Positions 11,829 to 24,625 of a stretch of 64,000 nt of DNA are shown piece after piece. How positions within the stretch are numbered: the stretch's first letter is position 1; the number at the start of each line of letters is the position of its first letter. This DNA comes from Turnera subulata (taxonomy: Eukaryota; Streptophyta; Magnoliopsida; Malpighiales; Passifloraceae). The stretch covers positions 114,390 through 178,389 of the forward strand of contig JAKUCV010002089.1 of NCBI GenBank assembly GCA_028386065.3. Direction: 5' to 3'. The notes below the pieces were generated by a model that saw nothing but the letters and a program-made list of their open reading frames with translations, did no database searches and was not told where the DNA came from. The position numbers were made by a program, and so were the translations under genes.

Positions 11829-14800
11829 TGTAACGCCCCGGATTTTCATAATTTAATTTATGAAATTTTTGGAATTTTTTATTTCAATTTTACCCTCCGG
11901 TTATTTTCGGTTTTTGGGCACGGAAAAAATAATAATTTTCCTTAGATATATTTGTATTAAGTTGTTATTATATCAAGTACGACCTTCGTTGGAGTAAAAT
12001 CGGGTCTTGGAGTTGAAACTCAAGGTTGGGTGTAGTTTTAACTAAAATTACGTAGTTTTGAGGAAGTTAAAAAAAAAAACATCAGCCTTGCGCGCGCTCT
12101 GACCGGACTAAGCGGGTTGACCGCGCCTCGGTCCAAAACGATGTCGTTTTGGACTGGGGCCGGCTCAAACCCTAAGTCCCTTCCCTGTTCTTTCTTTCTT
12201 TTCCTCTCTCTCTTTTCTTTCTCTCATCCTCCTGCCATAGCTCTCTCTCTCTCTTTCTCTCTCTCTCTCCCACGAAAACCTCTTCCCCGATTTGTGGCTT
12301 CCATCGGTTACTTCCGAATTCCTTTCTTCCTTTTCATCCTTCCTCTCTCTCGTCACCAACAACATCTCACAACCTCTCTTCCCGATTAAACGTCGCCGCC
12401 GTCTAGTAAGTTGTCGTCGCCAACAAGAGGAAAGGAAGGGGGGTTGGCTCGAGCACGACTCGGTGAGGCTGCGGCTCGCCTCGTCGCTGGATCCTCTCCG
12501 TTTGCCTGTAAGCCGTGGATTTCTTTTCTCCTTCTCCCCTCCTTCGTTTTTTTTTCTTTCTTTTCCTTTTGGGTTCTGATTGATGGCAATTTTGTGTTGT
12601 TGGTGGCCAGCGATGGTTGCGGTCACGTGGTGGTTTCCGGATGGTGGTGCGCAGTGTTTGGAATGGTGGTGGTGTTTGTTTTTGTCTCGGGTCAGTGGCC
12701 GGCATCTGCTCGGGACGGTGGCTTGCTGTTTGGGTTATCCGGCAGTGAGTGGCCGAGGACAGTATTCTTCCGGTGGTTTGTTGAGGCTCGGGTTGTTGTG
12801 GAGTTGACGAAGAACTGAGGCCTCACCCTTGGATCTGCAGGTGTCGTTCACGGTTTTTCTTTTCCGGGTAAGGATTGGTCTAACTCCTTCCTCCTTCAGT
12901 TCGATTGTAATCTGTGGGCGGAGTTTCGTGTTGAATTTTGTGTTGGGTTGTTGTTCAAATAGTGGCAGATTTGTTGCGTTTTGTTTTGGGCAGTTTTTGG
13001 TGTTTTTCCAGCGAGGCTGACCGGAATCCGGCGAGTTCGGGAATTTTTCGGTGAGGGCTCGGGCTTTGTTCCGACGGAGCAGATTCCTTCTTCGGTTTGT
13101 ACACGGTAATTCCGGCTTAGTCTCGGGTCTGCGTTTTTGTATATGCTTCGTTGTTTCGTGTACATGTACATTTAAACTTTTAAGAGACTTAGTGGAATAA
13201 CGTGAGCGGGGAATGAGTGTGTGTGGCCAGGATTTTACCGACACAGTTAGAACCTTAGGCCGGAATGGACTTGGGCTCGGGAATGACCTTAGAACGGGAA
13301 TTTAGAAACCGGGTCCAGGCCCAACAATCTAACCTTATGAACCTTGGGATATTCTTAAACTTTAAGAAATGGGCCTAAAGCCCAATGGCATAATTGGTTA
13401 GATATGAACTTTAAGGAATGGGCTCTAAGCCCAAATTCATAATTGGATTTATTGCGGACTTGAGGAAGTGGGTTTTAGGCCCGAGAAATTATTTTGGACT
13501 TAGATGGGCTTAAGCCCGGTGAATCTTAGGACCTAATCATTTGGAGTTTAGGTGAGAGAACACCTTTGTTGGACTTAGACCCTGAAACCTCATAATCTAT
13601 TAACTAGGGTCGGGTTTTACTCAGTTGAGCATTTAGTTATCATGCATGCATGGTTTTGATTGTAATTGTTTTGTAATTATAGTGTGTGCCGGTATTCAGG
13701 CACGGGTAACACCTCGGGAGCTGGAGGATCTATCTTGAGGAAAGCTCCACAGGATAATCGTCGTTGAGGTGACTTTATAAGTCTTTTTATGTTTGTATGC
13801 ATGTGCTTGTTGGTTTGGTTTGTCTGAGTTGCATGCCTTATTTGCTAACATGCCATGATCTGTATTGTGTGCCTGTGTGTTACTATTTGCCGGATGAGCA
13901 TGACTTTTAGTTGTTATGAGATATAACGTGTGGTGTGATTTTGGGTGATCTATGTGATGTATTGTGGGTTGGAAACCCGGATGTTTGATTAAGTGAATAG
14001 TTCACACAACCCTGATAAATCATGATTTATGGCACACATGAACTCTTAAGTATGAATAAGAATAATATACGATAAAAGATATACTACTGCGGGCTGATGA
14101 CCGGTTGGTTCGAGCGGGAAGTGATACCCCTCAGGATTGCATGCAGGATAGCATGGTATATGCGGTTTAGCATATGGGTCTGTGATGATCGGTTCTACCT
14201 CCCTCCTTCTACCTCCCTCTTTCTCTCTGTGAATGTATTTGGCTATATGCTTTGTTATATTGGGCTTACGCCCTGGTTGTCTCATGAGACGGGACCGAGC
14301 TCGACGCACACAGTAGGGGGCCCTGAATAATAAATATAATAATAATATCAACACACAAACAGATGTAAAACATAAACTATTTGTTTATATGTTGTTGGCA
14401 TGTTGGTATTGGTTATTGTGTGTTTGCTTACTAGTGCTTGTTCATCTGCACTCCTTTCGAGCTTGCTCTGCACACTTACAGAATCAGATTTATACTCTTG
14501 ACTGAGTAGGCGACTCACATAATTGCCACCGTTATTTTTCAGATCCTTAGTTAGCGTGCTGCCTTCCTTTTCCCTTTCTGGAGTACGGACGCGGATATCC
14601 TATCAGGTAGCTGTGCTTCTTCTCCTGGTTGGATCCATAGGGTCGACTTGCATAACATTTTCTCATCTTTGGTTTATAATGCTTTATCTTCCGCTACATT
14701 TAACTGGTTGAGATGTTGTATTTATCTTTATTACTTTGACGACGGGTTGCCGGGTTTTGGATCATGAAGTTGTTTCGGCGGATTTGTCGGGTTTGACATT

Positions 14801-14967
14801 TGGCTTGTTATGCCGGTTTATTTTTGTTCTTTTATGACATCACTGTTTATTAAGATTTACAGATAATGTTTTGGCATTGGATTTCGTGTCCCGGGTTTTA
14901 GGGGCATTTTGGTAAATTTCTTTTGTTTAAGTATTTTTATTTGTAAAATTAGGATACGGGCGTTTCA
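11829..14967 (+). mobile_element. Solo Tekay-like Gypsy LTR (3139 bp)
   Basis: It starts TGTAACGCCCCGG and ends ATACGGGCGTTTCA, the same termini as the 49871-57404 element. Flanks AGATG and AGTTG form a 5-bp target duplication with one mismatch. Inside are a 10-bp-arm inverted repeat (TCCAAAACGA/TCGTTTTGGA, 12132-12153), pyrimidine-rich tracts near 12180-12270 and 14200-14225, and a block GTCTCATGAGACGGGACCG shared with both other LTRs. No internal region exists, so it is a solo LTR left by recombination. The many small frames in it (for example 12165-12818 on both strands) follow low-complexity runs and are not genes. Confidence 0.88.
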
Positions 14968-15797
14968 AGTTGAGAAGAAGGACGGCAAGGCGACAAGAAA
15001 TAGGGAACAATGAAGAAGAACACAGGAAGAAGATGAGATGATAGTGAGATATGAAAATGAAGGGGATGATTGAAGCAATGACAAGGCACCACTAACATGA
15101 GGGCAATGAGATCAGGCAATTGAGATGATGCATTCCAAGGGATGAACATAAGGCGCAAGTGGGAGTTAACCTGAGACCAATTGCTGAGTATGGAGGAAAT
15201 GACCACCAGAAATTACGAGAGGCGTTGTTGTTGCTCTTTAGAGTCTAGAAGTTAAATCGAGTCAAAGAGGGGCAATAGCTAAGTTCTATGTCTAACAATC
15301 AACAATGTCATTCTTTGTACTCCGATTTTCACGTAAGGAATAAAACTTTGATTTCCTTATCTTTTATTTACTTGTGGCGAATTGTGCATGACTCCATTAT
15401 ATTCCATTGGATCAATCTAGGGGACCGCAAAATGAACTACGAAGACCTGATTCTGTGGATGTAAACCATTCTTACTTCAGCCCACTTTTAAATACTTGTT
15501 AACACCAACCTTTAAATACAAACCTGATTTGACTTTCAAACATGTATCCAACCCGGCCTCTATGTTGACCCCATCACACCCACCATGAACACTTGTTTAC
15601 AAATGCAGCTCTAAAAAATGAATCAAGGAATTTTCATCTAAATGCACCTACTCAAAGAAGATGTCATCCTCATCAAAAAAAAAAAGAAAAAAAAGTGAAA
15701 ACGAGGAAAGGAAGGATGACCCTTGGTGCTCATTTCATGAAATTGGGAAGGAAAAATTGAAACGAAGAAGACAAGTGTTCCGCTGCTAAAAGCACCC

Positions 15798-15915
15798 ACC
15801 ATCTCTAGTCTTCCACAAAACATCATTCTACCAAACACCTACCATCTCCAGTCTTCCACAAAACACCATTCTACCAAACACCTACCATCCTCAGCCTTCC
15901 ACAAAACACCATCAT
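15798..15915 (+). repeat. 43-bp tandem repeat, 2.7 units
   Basis: ACCATCT/ACCATCC begins units at 15798, 15841 and 15884, a period of 43. The shared core is CTTCCACAAAACACCATT, with few differences. Confidence 0.85.
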
Positions 15916-17349
15916 CTCAAATCCGACACCACATCCACAGATACGTAGGTATTCCGACAACGGGCTCGGTCTATAAATTCTTGGTTCCCAGATCAATTCA
16001 ATGGAAAGATTGGCGTCATTGCTAGATACACATGCCACACTGTTGAGTATATTTAGGCCTCTTTTGTAGTCATAAGTCCCCTTTCACTCGGACATGTAGT
16101 TTGGGCTCATGAAGTTGTAGATGTTGGTCAAGTCCATCCCTCCCTAGACACTCATTCTGAATCCGGTCATCAAAAAGAACATTTCTCCAACGGTCTCCTA
16201 GACATGTGATTCTTTGTTTTCTTCACCGAATTTGATAGTATATCTCCTCAATGGTCATCCGAGTGCACCCGGCCCGAGCGGCCTTCATCTTGCCCAAACA
16301 TTGTGATCTCAGTATTTTATGCCTATGGTCACTATCCCCACAAGAAAAAAAAGGAAAAAGGGGGTCCGCTAGGTTGAAAACCCGAAAGGGCAGCCAATGC
16401 AAAAGTTAGGACAAGCCTGCTAGGTTGAAAACCCGCATGGGCGGTGCAGGCAAAAGTTAAGGCTAAAGGGGGAAATGGGGATAGCAGCCAACGACAAAAG
16501 GGCTTTTATGGGGTAGATAACATCATTTTGAAGATGATTCGCTTGGGCAGCTAGGAACAAATGTCTAGGTACATGGCCTTCATCTATTTTTGAAGGGGTA
16601 TTTACTCATCCATTGATTTCACTTTACGGGTCTTCATCCATTAAACCTCTTCGAAAAGGGTTGTTCATTCATGGGGTCCTAGCTAACATTTGAAATGAAT
16701 AGGGTTCATAGTCACTGGGAATCTTCTTCTTTGAGGCTTTTTGTGAATTTGATGGGATAACTTGCCTTTTTCAAATTGTTTAACTTTCACCTTAGCTCGA
16801 ATGGTTTTCAATGCTCATGCATCATACTAGGGGCATTTACATTCAAGTGCACTACGTCTAGACAGAAAGCACACACATCCAAATATACATGAAGAAGTAG
16901 ATTGCACTTGCATTCAAGGAGAAAAGGGAGAAGAGAGAAGAGAGAAGAGAGAAAGGGGAAAACGTATCATATGCACTTGCATCCAAAAATTCACTTGTAG
17001 AAATTAAGGGCACCCCCATGCATTAAAAAGAGGTCACACTTAGACATGCTCATGCATCACTCACATATAGAACATGAATTTCTTGACAAGGTGGACTTGG
17101 TTGAGGGTAAAGGGTGAACAAAAATGACAACATATGAAATTCACCACTTTCCTAGGGTTGCTAGCTGAAGGGGCATGGCATGAACAAACCTTGTAGATAA
17201 TGGGAATTATAGACAAGGGGCATGTCATGCCTTATGTCTCTAACTCATCAAGCTGACATCACACAATAGAGGCACATCTACCTTGAGACTAAACCTACAT
17301 CATGACATTAGGGGCACGATGGACCCAAAGTCTGGGTTAATGAGGTTGC

Positions 17350-17720
17350 AAGGGGCATGCTACCCCATATTTTGAGTCAAGCTTCCCGAGGCATGCTACT
17401 CCATGCGGATTTGAAATTTGCTTGGGGCATGCTACCCCATGAGGTTTGAACAAACTGTTGGGGCATGCTATCCCTCTCTGATCGATTGACTCCCAGGGGC
17501 ATAGCGGGCCCACTCATTCATTCCAAACTACATAAATCACCTGTTTGGATAGGGGTTGGGATGCCTAGGGATGATTCTAAACAAGGTGCACATTCAATCC
17601 CATCTCTAAAACCATGGCGAGATGCTAGGGGCATCACACCCCACTTATGATTTGTATGTCTCAAGGGACACAAGACACACCATTTCCTTCAAACCCGGTC
17701 AACCAACATAAGGGGCATAG
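17350..17720 (+). repeat. Dispersed GGGGCATGCTACCCC motifs
   Basis: Copies and near copies occur at about 17353, 17391, 17433 and 17461, with shorter relatives near 17497, 17631 and 17711. GGGG and CCCC flank a GCATGC core, so each motif is a short dyad. The same style of motif recurs in LARD-2 near 61560-61920. Confidence 0.7.
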
Positions 17721-18119
17721 GATCCTGGCTGTGGGGCAACACTTTTCTCAAAACCTGTGAGATTATGAGGAGAGCCAGAAACACCAAGATGATCCCAGAC
17801 ACACATCCAACCCAAACTTGAGAATGTGAGGAACCCAGAAGAGAGCAACCAGACCATGAGATGACACCTAATAATCTTCACCGTGAGATTTGTGATACCC
17901 ATAGATGAGAGAATCCAGCCAAAAGCCGATGACCTAGTCTTCGCGACCTTGAGAGAATCAGTCAACCCAGTCATGAAAGCCAAAGACCCGATCTTTGCAA
18001 AACAGAGAAGATGAGGGAGTCCAGTCAAAGCCAAAGACCCAGTCTTTGCACCTTGTAAGATGAGAGAACCCAAAGTCGGGACCTAGCACCCGCAAATCGA
18101 GAGATGAGAAAGACCAGAC

Positions 18120-19654
18120 TGTAAGTTTCCCTAGAGCTATTATGACACTCATAACAAGCACAATATGCAGCGAAAACAAGGGAACTTAACCAAGAACCAA
18201 GTGAAGCATGCATAAACCGTATAACAAAATTTACATACCTTGTTCGGTTGAGGTCTTTCACCCAACTGTAGAACAGAATCAGCTAGAGCCAGACAAAAGC
18301 CTCGCCCCTCTACGGTATCCACACGAACCATGACCGGCTTGGAATCGTCACACGAGTCAAGCCTCGAGCTCCCCCGGACTGATGTGCTAGCAAGAGTAAA
18401 TTGGGAGCAACAACTTTGTGGTGTTTGTGTTCTTCTTTCTTTGACAAAGAATGAAGAAGCTGAAGGTGAGTGTTTTCTCAAGGCTCTCAAGACTCCAAAA
18501 ACGTTCAGAGAGCACCAAGAGAGGAAGAAGATGATCAGATCATTCACATGCCAAATGAAGACATAGGTTAGTGGAAGTAATGGCCAACATCTTGGCCCTA
18601 TCTCCCACTTAATCATGTCAAGACATGATAATGCCTCCACTAAACTTTCCAGCACAGCACACACCATAAGATCTGATCTCTGGTCAATAATTCAGCTAAT
18701 TAATGTCCCAAAACGACCCTAGTTCAACCACGGTCCAACCATGGTCCAACCACACCCGGTCCAACCATGGTCCAACCACGGTTCAACCAACTGCTCGAAT
18801 CAACGGTTCTATGTGTGTGACCCTGTAGGCACTTGTAACGTCCGGCAATAATTGTAAAATCCTATGTTACAATTATAAACAAAGAGGGGCGTCTAGCAAC
18901 ACATCATTGCTACCCGAACGACAAGATCAGTACTGATTCTCTATGCCTCAGAATATGTCATCGTCCTTTCGTCCCATTATCAAGATCAAACACGAGACAT
19001 GGAATATGTCAATCTCGTATATGTTTAATCTATGTTTCTTGATCACCGAGTTAACTGTATAAAACGGATACCCGTGATATCACCATATCACCTAGTCCGA
19101 GCATGGCCATGCATTTAACAGTTCAACTTTATCAAGAAACCATATGATAATGTACCCGTTATATGGGTCGAACGAATCCCGTCTTGATCAATCAAAACCC
19201 ACGACATACTCGTCATATACCCAATGATTACCCTTATGTCCACCCAGTTACGGATGACTAGGAATAATATCAAAGTACATGATTCATATGTTGGATACCT
19301 TGACGATCTCAGGTCGGAGGACAATACATCTATAAGAAACACTAATGACATACATATAATGTTCCATGTAGTGTTCTTATGTGGGTCGGTCCAGTCCACA
19401 AGTTCTCCAACTTGTACCCGTATGTAGAATTCATATCACATATGCAATTCTCAACATACGCTAGTCTCAATTTATTATTACAACCCATCCGTAATAATAA
19501 TCGACTAGGGACATTTAAGAATATGAAATATTCTAGGGTTATAAGTATGTGCAAGCATTTATCTCATAAACGATACTTATTGGAATAACCTTAATGTGTA
19601 TACGTGACTACAAATAATCATCCATGATTGGCTTTTGGGCATATTACACTAACA
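18120..19654 (-). repeat. Copia C 3' LTR (1535 bp)
   Basis: In the plus direction it starts TGTAAGTTTCCC and ends TTACACTAACA. It holds a variable 11-bp repeat (GGTCCAACCAT/C, about 18721-18795). The small frames in it match those of the other LTR only because the sequence is duplicated. Confidence 0.93.
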
Positions 19655-19668
19655 ATCTCCTACTTGCA
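19655..19668 (-). other. Copia C polypurine tract
   Basis: The minus strand reads TGCAAGTAGGAGAT directly against the LTR start TGTTAG. This is the usual Copia position and composition for plus-strand priming. Confidence 0.8.
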
Positions 19669-22560
19669 CTAAAGCCAATCATCTATATATCTCATACATG
19701 TGGATCTAGCATGACCATCATGCTTACGCTGTGTGAGAGGCTTAGTCAGAAGATCTGCTACATAGTTCTCAAACGAAAATTTGTACAGCCACAGTTGTAG
19801 GGTCGGCAACTGTTTCTTGCGTGGAACTCTTCCAGCAAACAGCGCCACATCCAAGACAAAACACGTAAACTGACTGCGATATAAAATTATCCCTGTCTGT
19901 TTGGAAGCTAGCATCTTTGTAACACTTTACAACAAGCCCATCAATGCTTCCATGAACCAGGAATGCATCCTCAGTGCTTCTCAAGTACTTAAGGATATTT
20001 AACCGCTGTCCAATGACTTTCACCGGGAGCAGATTGGCATCTGCTTGTGACACTCAAAGCATAAGCGACATTCGGTCTAGTACATAGCATGGCATATATG
20101 ATAGATCCTATTACAGATGCATAAGGGATCTAACTCATCCACTCTCTCACCTTAGTCATACTAGGATATAGACTCTTTGAGAGAGATATGTCATGTGACA
20201 TGGGCAAGAAACCCTTATTGAAATCTTGCATGCTAAACCTCTTTAGCACCTTGTCAATATATGTACTCTGACTTAGCCCGAAAAGCCTTTTAGATCTATC
20301 TCTATAGATCTTTATACCTAACACTTAGGCAGCTTCTCCTAAGTCCTTCATTGAGAAATTCTTTCCTAACCAAGCCTTTATAGACTGCAGTGTCGGAATG
20401 TCATTCCCAATAAGCAGAATGTCGTCAACATATAACATCAAGAAAACAATAGTGCTCCCACTAACCTTCTAGTAAACACATGAAACATCTTCACTTTTAA
20501 TGAAACCAAACTCTTTGATTACTTCACTAAAACGAAGATTTCAACTCCTAGAAGCTTGCCTTAGTTCACAAATGGATCTTTGCAACTTGCATACCATACT
20601 AGCATACTCTGGATCGACAAAACCTTCAGGCTGTGTCAAGTACACATCCACAAAAATTTTCCATTAAGGAAAGCGGTTTTGACATCCATTTGCCATATCT
20701 CATAATCATGGTATGCGGCTATGGCCAAAAGAATCCGGATGGATTTAACTACGGCAACTGGTGAGAAGGTTTCATCATAGTCTATACCATGAACTTGTTT
20801 GATACATTTTGCAACCAACCGCCCTTTATAGGTAATCACATTACCATCCATGTCGGTCTTTTTTCTTAAAGAACCACTTGCACCCTATGGGTTTTACCCC
20901 TTCGGGTGGATCAACTAAGGTCCATACCTTGTTTTGATACATGGATTCCATTTTCAAATTCATGGCTTCTAGCCACTTTTGGGAGTCCGGACCCGTAACG
21001 GCCTGCTGATAGGTAGTGGGCTCATCCTCATCTATGAGCATCACATCCCCGGTATGAGTCACGAGAAATCCATATCTCTCGGGCTCATGCCAAATCCTAT
21101 CCGACCTACGCGGTCCATGTGTTACAGGAACAGGATTCTCCTCCACAACACTTTGTGGTTCCTGTTCTTGTTCCATTTCAGTCTCTAGATCTCGAACTCC
21201 TTCGATTTCTATTTTCCTCCCACTGATTCCTCTAGAAATAAACTCTCTTTCTAAAAAAAAAATCGCAGTCCGAGCAACAAACACTTTGTGGTCGGTGGGA
21301 TTATAGAAGTTATACCCTTTAGTTTCCTTAGGGTAACCTACAAATATGCACTTCTCGGATTTTGGGCCAAGTTTATCCGAAGCTTCACGTCTTACGTAAG
21401 CCTCACAACCCCAAATCCTCATAAATGACAAATTGGGACGCTTCCCAGTCCATATCTCATATGGTGTCTATTCGACTGATTTAGACGGAACATTGTTTAG
21501 TGTAAAACAACAGTTAATAAAGCATGTCCCCAAAAGGAAGAAGGAAGGTCAGCATGACTCATCATAGAACGAACCATGTCTAACAAGGTTCTGTTCCTCC
21601 TATCGGATACGCCATTCCAATGAGGCGTACCTGGTGGAGTAAGTTGTGATACTATACCACAACTCTTTAGATAGTCAAGAAAGTCTCGGTCAAAGTATTC
21701 ACCACCTCGATCTGATCGAAGCATCTTAATACTTTTCCGAGTTGATTCTGTACTTCATTCTTAAATTCTTTGAACTTTTCAAAGAATTCCGACTTGTGTC
21801 TCATTAGACACACTTAGCCGTGTCTACTGATGTCATCAGTAAATGTAATGAAGTATTGAAAACCACCTCTAGCCTGTGTAGACATAGGTCCGCATACATG
21901 AGTATGTATTAGACCTAGCAAGTCCTAGGCTCTTCACCTTTACCCGTAAAGGAAGCCTTAGTCATTTTGCCTAACAAACATGACTCATATGTCTCATATG
22001 ATTCAAAATCAAATGAGTCTAAAAATCCAACTTTATGGAGTTTAGGAAAACGAGTCTCGTTTATATGGGCCAAACGACTATGCCAAAGATAGGTTTCACT
22101 AGAATCATGTAATCTAACCTTCTTCGTATTAATGTTATAGATAGGCGTTACTAGGTTTAGAACATACAAACCATCGTTTAAAATGCACCATCATAATCAA
22201 TTTCATTGAAATAAATAGAACAACAATTGTTCTTTATTCTCAATAAAACTTTTCTTGTCCATACAAGACACAGAAATCAAATTCCTGCTTATGGTAGGTA
22301 CATAATAGCAATTGTATAGTTCTAAAACCAAAATGCTAGGTAAGAATAGATAGAAAATCCCTACGGCTAATGTAGCAATTCTTGCTCCAATACGGGGCGT
22401 AGGTCTATCTCTTCCTTAGCCAATCTCCCACTCTTTCTCAGTTCCTACACATTTCTACAAATGTGAGAACCACATCTGGTATCTAATACCCATGAGGCAG
22501 AGGTAGAGATATAAGCCTCTATAACAAAATACCTGAAGCAGAAGTCTCACTTCCCTTTTG
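19669..22560 (-). pseudogene. pol: Copia C protease-integrase-RT-RNase H, broken
   Basis: The order on the minus strand is as follows. The protease active-site region reads LDTRCGSHIC (about 22465-22493), with Arg where Gly is expected. A GAG-pre-integrase segment with LWHSRLAHINETRFP follows (22169-21915). The integrase core has HTDVCG, MLRSDRGGEYF and WNGVSDRRNRT; the last has Asp where the catalytic Glu normally sits. Next are the integrase tail with IFVGYPKETKGYNFYNP (21431 onward), the RT with GCKWFFKKK, MDVKTAFLNG and YVDD (20421-20432), RNase H with DASFQTD, and the C-terminal NYVADLLTKPLTQ. Several stops and frameshifts (for example at about 20851) prevent a product. Confidence 0.9.
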
Positions 22561-23206
22561 CTTCTTTACCTTTTCAAGGTAAACAGGGCAGTTTCGCTTC
22601 TAATGGCCTGGTTTGTTGCAACGGAAACAATTTCCTACTTTGCAACACCACCGTTGGGTTTCAGCACATGAGAACAAGACGATGCACATGCACCAAACCT
22701 TTTTGGTACATTTCTTCTTCTTCTCAAACTTTGCTTTACCCGTTCCTTCTCCAAGGAAACCAAGACCCTCAGGGCTCTCAATGTATCTAAACATCTTGAG
22801 CACATGAGGTCTAACGGGTGATAACTTAGCCATCTTGCATTGGAACAATGCCTTAGAGGTCTCGTACCTCCCATGCCTTACTTGCTCTCCTCAGAGCATT
22901 ATCAGGTGTTTGATCATATCGAACGCCCACATGTTCTCATCTTGCTTCTGAAGCTCAGAGTCAATGGCAATTAGCATAAGGCATGCAACATCCAATGCAT
23001 CATCAACATGCTTCTCGCAAGCATCTACTTCTGCCCTAGAAGCATTAGGCGCCAATTCATTAAGAACAGGCCCTTCAAGGACATACAAATTTTTCTTGTT
23101 TGAAGACTATCCTCAAAATGTGATTCCACTCTAGGAAACTATTCCTATTCAGCTTGTCCTACTCAAGGACGAATCGCAATAATAAAGTGCTAGTGTTTTG
23201 TGCCAT
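22561..23206 (-). pseudogene. gag: Copia C gag, broken
   Basis: The start is an ATG at 23206 reading MAQNTSTLLLRFVLE, followed at once by a TAG and later a one-base frameshift. The next clear part (23088-22891) has YVLEGPVLNELAPNASRAEV and DENMWAFDMIKHL, a Copia Gag core. The zinc knuckle CFRCNKPGH near 22600-22630 is followed by a stop codon in place of the next residue, then KRNC. Protease follows directly on the same strand. No functional Gag is expected. Confidence 0.85.
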
Positions 23207-23769
23207 GGTAATTTTACAACAATGATCAACTCACACAAATAATAGTCATGCATACAAATCATTTAATAAGGAATTATATTAAATGTGCTCCTACTACATA
23301 AATCAAGACAATTATATAAGTAGGCCAAGATCCATATTTCACTACAACATAAGTCAGCGAGGGCTGATCACCTATATCATAACTATTTAGGTAGACAACT
23401 CTTTGTCAATTACATCTCTATGTAACTCTTGGATAGTTGAGCGAACAACAACTTGTCCATGTCTATCTTATAGACTTGCTCAACCCTTGCCCCTAGGTCC
23501 TTAATCCTATTAAGATAACCTAGTTAAATCCAAACCCACAATAAGCAGTCGAGATATTATAATTATCCACTCGCACCTTCCTAGGATAAACAATGGCACC
23601 TTGCTAGGGCAAAAACTACCATTTGTTGATCTTAGGCTTGATGAGTGCTTATCATGGAAGGAAACTAAGAACTTAATATTTCATCAATATACAATTCCAG
23701 CACATCAAATGCTTGTTCTTGATAAATCATACATTGATGTCATGTAAGTTTGGAAACCAAATACATGTG

Positions 23770-24625
23770 AATATCGATGTCTAACTTAAACATCAATGTT
23801 TTGAGAATCTGATTCTCTCCAACTACTTGGCAGTAGCTCAATAACATCGATGTTCAACTCTTAAACATCAATGTTGTTGAGATTCTTGAACTCCAAACTA
23901 TTTGGCAGTAGCTCAATAACATCGATGTTGAACTTTCAAACATCGATGTTGTTGAGATTCTGAAAGTTCAAGATTTTGGCAGTACCCAGTATTTCGGTCA
24001 TATCTAAAGCTGTAGAGCTCAGATTTGTGCAAACTTGGTGTCCCTGGAAAGCTAAGAAGTAGTGCTACAACTTTGCTGTTCAGGCCAGACACCAATTAGG
24101 CCCCCTTCTACCCTTAATTCGCTGTTCAAGTTACTGGTTTCCAGAACATCGATGTCGAACCCTTAAACATCGATGTTTGAGTACTTGAACTCCAAACCAT
24201 TTTGCAGTAGCTCAATAACATCGATGTTAAACTTTCAAACATCGATGTTTTGAGTACTTGAAAGTTCAATATCTTGGCAATAGCATTATAACATCGATGT
24301 TTAACATTTAAACATCGATGTTTGGGTTCTGGAAGTCAAGAACATCGATGTTGACACTCACACATCGATGTTGTTGGAGCTCTGGAACTCAAACCAATTT
24401 GGCCGAGCTCAAATAACATCGATGTTTAACTCTTAAAATCGATGTTTTGAGAATTTTGCTGGAGAACATCGATGTTGGTCAAACAACATCGATGTTGTGA
24501 TGATTTGGCCGAGGCTAAACTTCATCAGAACATCGATGTTTGTCACACAACATCGATGTTATGAAGGTTCTGCCAAGGCTAAACTTCATGCCAACATCGA
24601 TGTTGGCCTCACCAACATCGATGTT
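23770..24625. repeat. Array of twin AACATCGATGTT palindromes
   Basis: Sixteen exact copies start at 23843, 23918, 23939, 24166, 24217, 24238, 24290, 24311, 24341, 24415, 24465, 24485, 24529, 24549, 24593 and 24614. About six near copies fill most of the remaining twin positions. Within a twin the start-to-start distance is 19-21 bp, mostly 21. Twins recur every 50-75 bp, with one larger gap (about 23950-24145). Intervening text also repeats loosely, for example TTTGGCAGTAGCTCAATAAC, so this is a degenerate tandem array with a conserved dyad. Function is unknown. Confidence 0.95.

Larger units (their letters stand above)
14968..18119 (+). other. LARD-1 internal region, segment 2: no gene seen
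   Basis: No coding domain is visible over 3.1 kb. Contents in order: a purine-rich start repeating the block before the solo LTR; a 43-bp tandem repeat of 2.7 units (about 15798-15915, core CTTCCACAAAACACCATT); two copies of CTAGGTTGAAAACCCG (about 16369 and 16421), typical of the non-coding part of Tat-like elements; a GAGAGAA microsatellite (16919-16960); scattered GGGGCATGCTACCCC motifs (about 17350-17720); and degenerate repeats around GATGAGAGAACCC up to the Copia C insertion. Confidence 0.7.

Noticed and set aside
12165..13244. Several overlapping frames on both strands (up to 169 codons) as candidate genes
   Set aside because: They lie in a Tekay-like LTR, follow pyrimidine-rich runs, and the related LTRs do not keep them.
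18149..18667. A 172-codon minus-strand protein present twice (also 24959-25477)
   Set aside because: Both copies are inside the Copia C LTRs. The duplication reflects the LTR pair and no protein domain is visible.
23770..24625. A CRISPR-like array
   Set aside because: The repeats are 12-bp palindromes in twins, spacers are similar to each other, and the context is a plant retrotransposon leader without cas genes.
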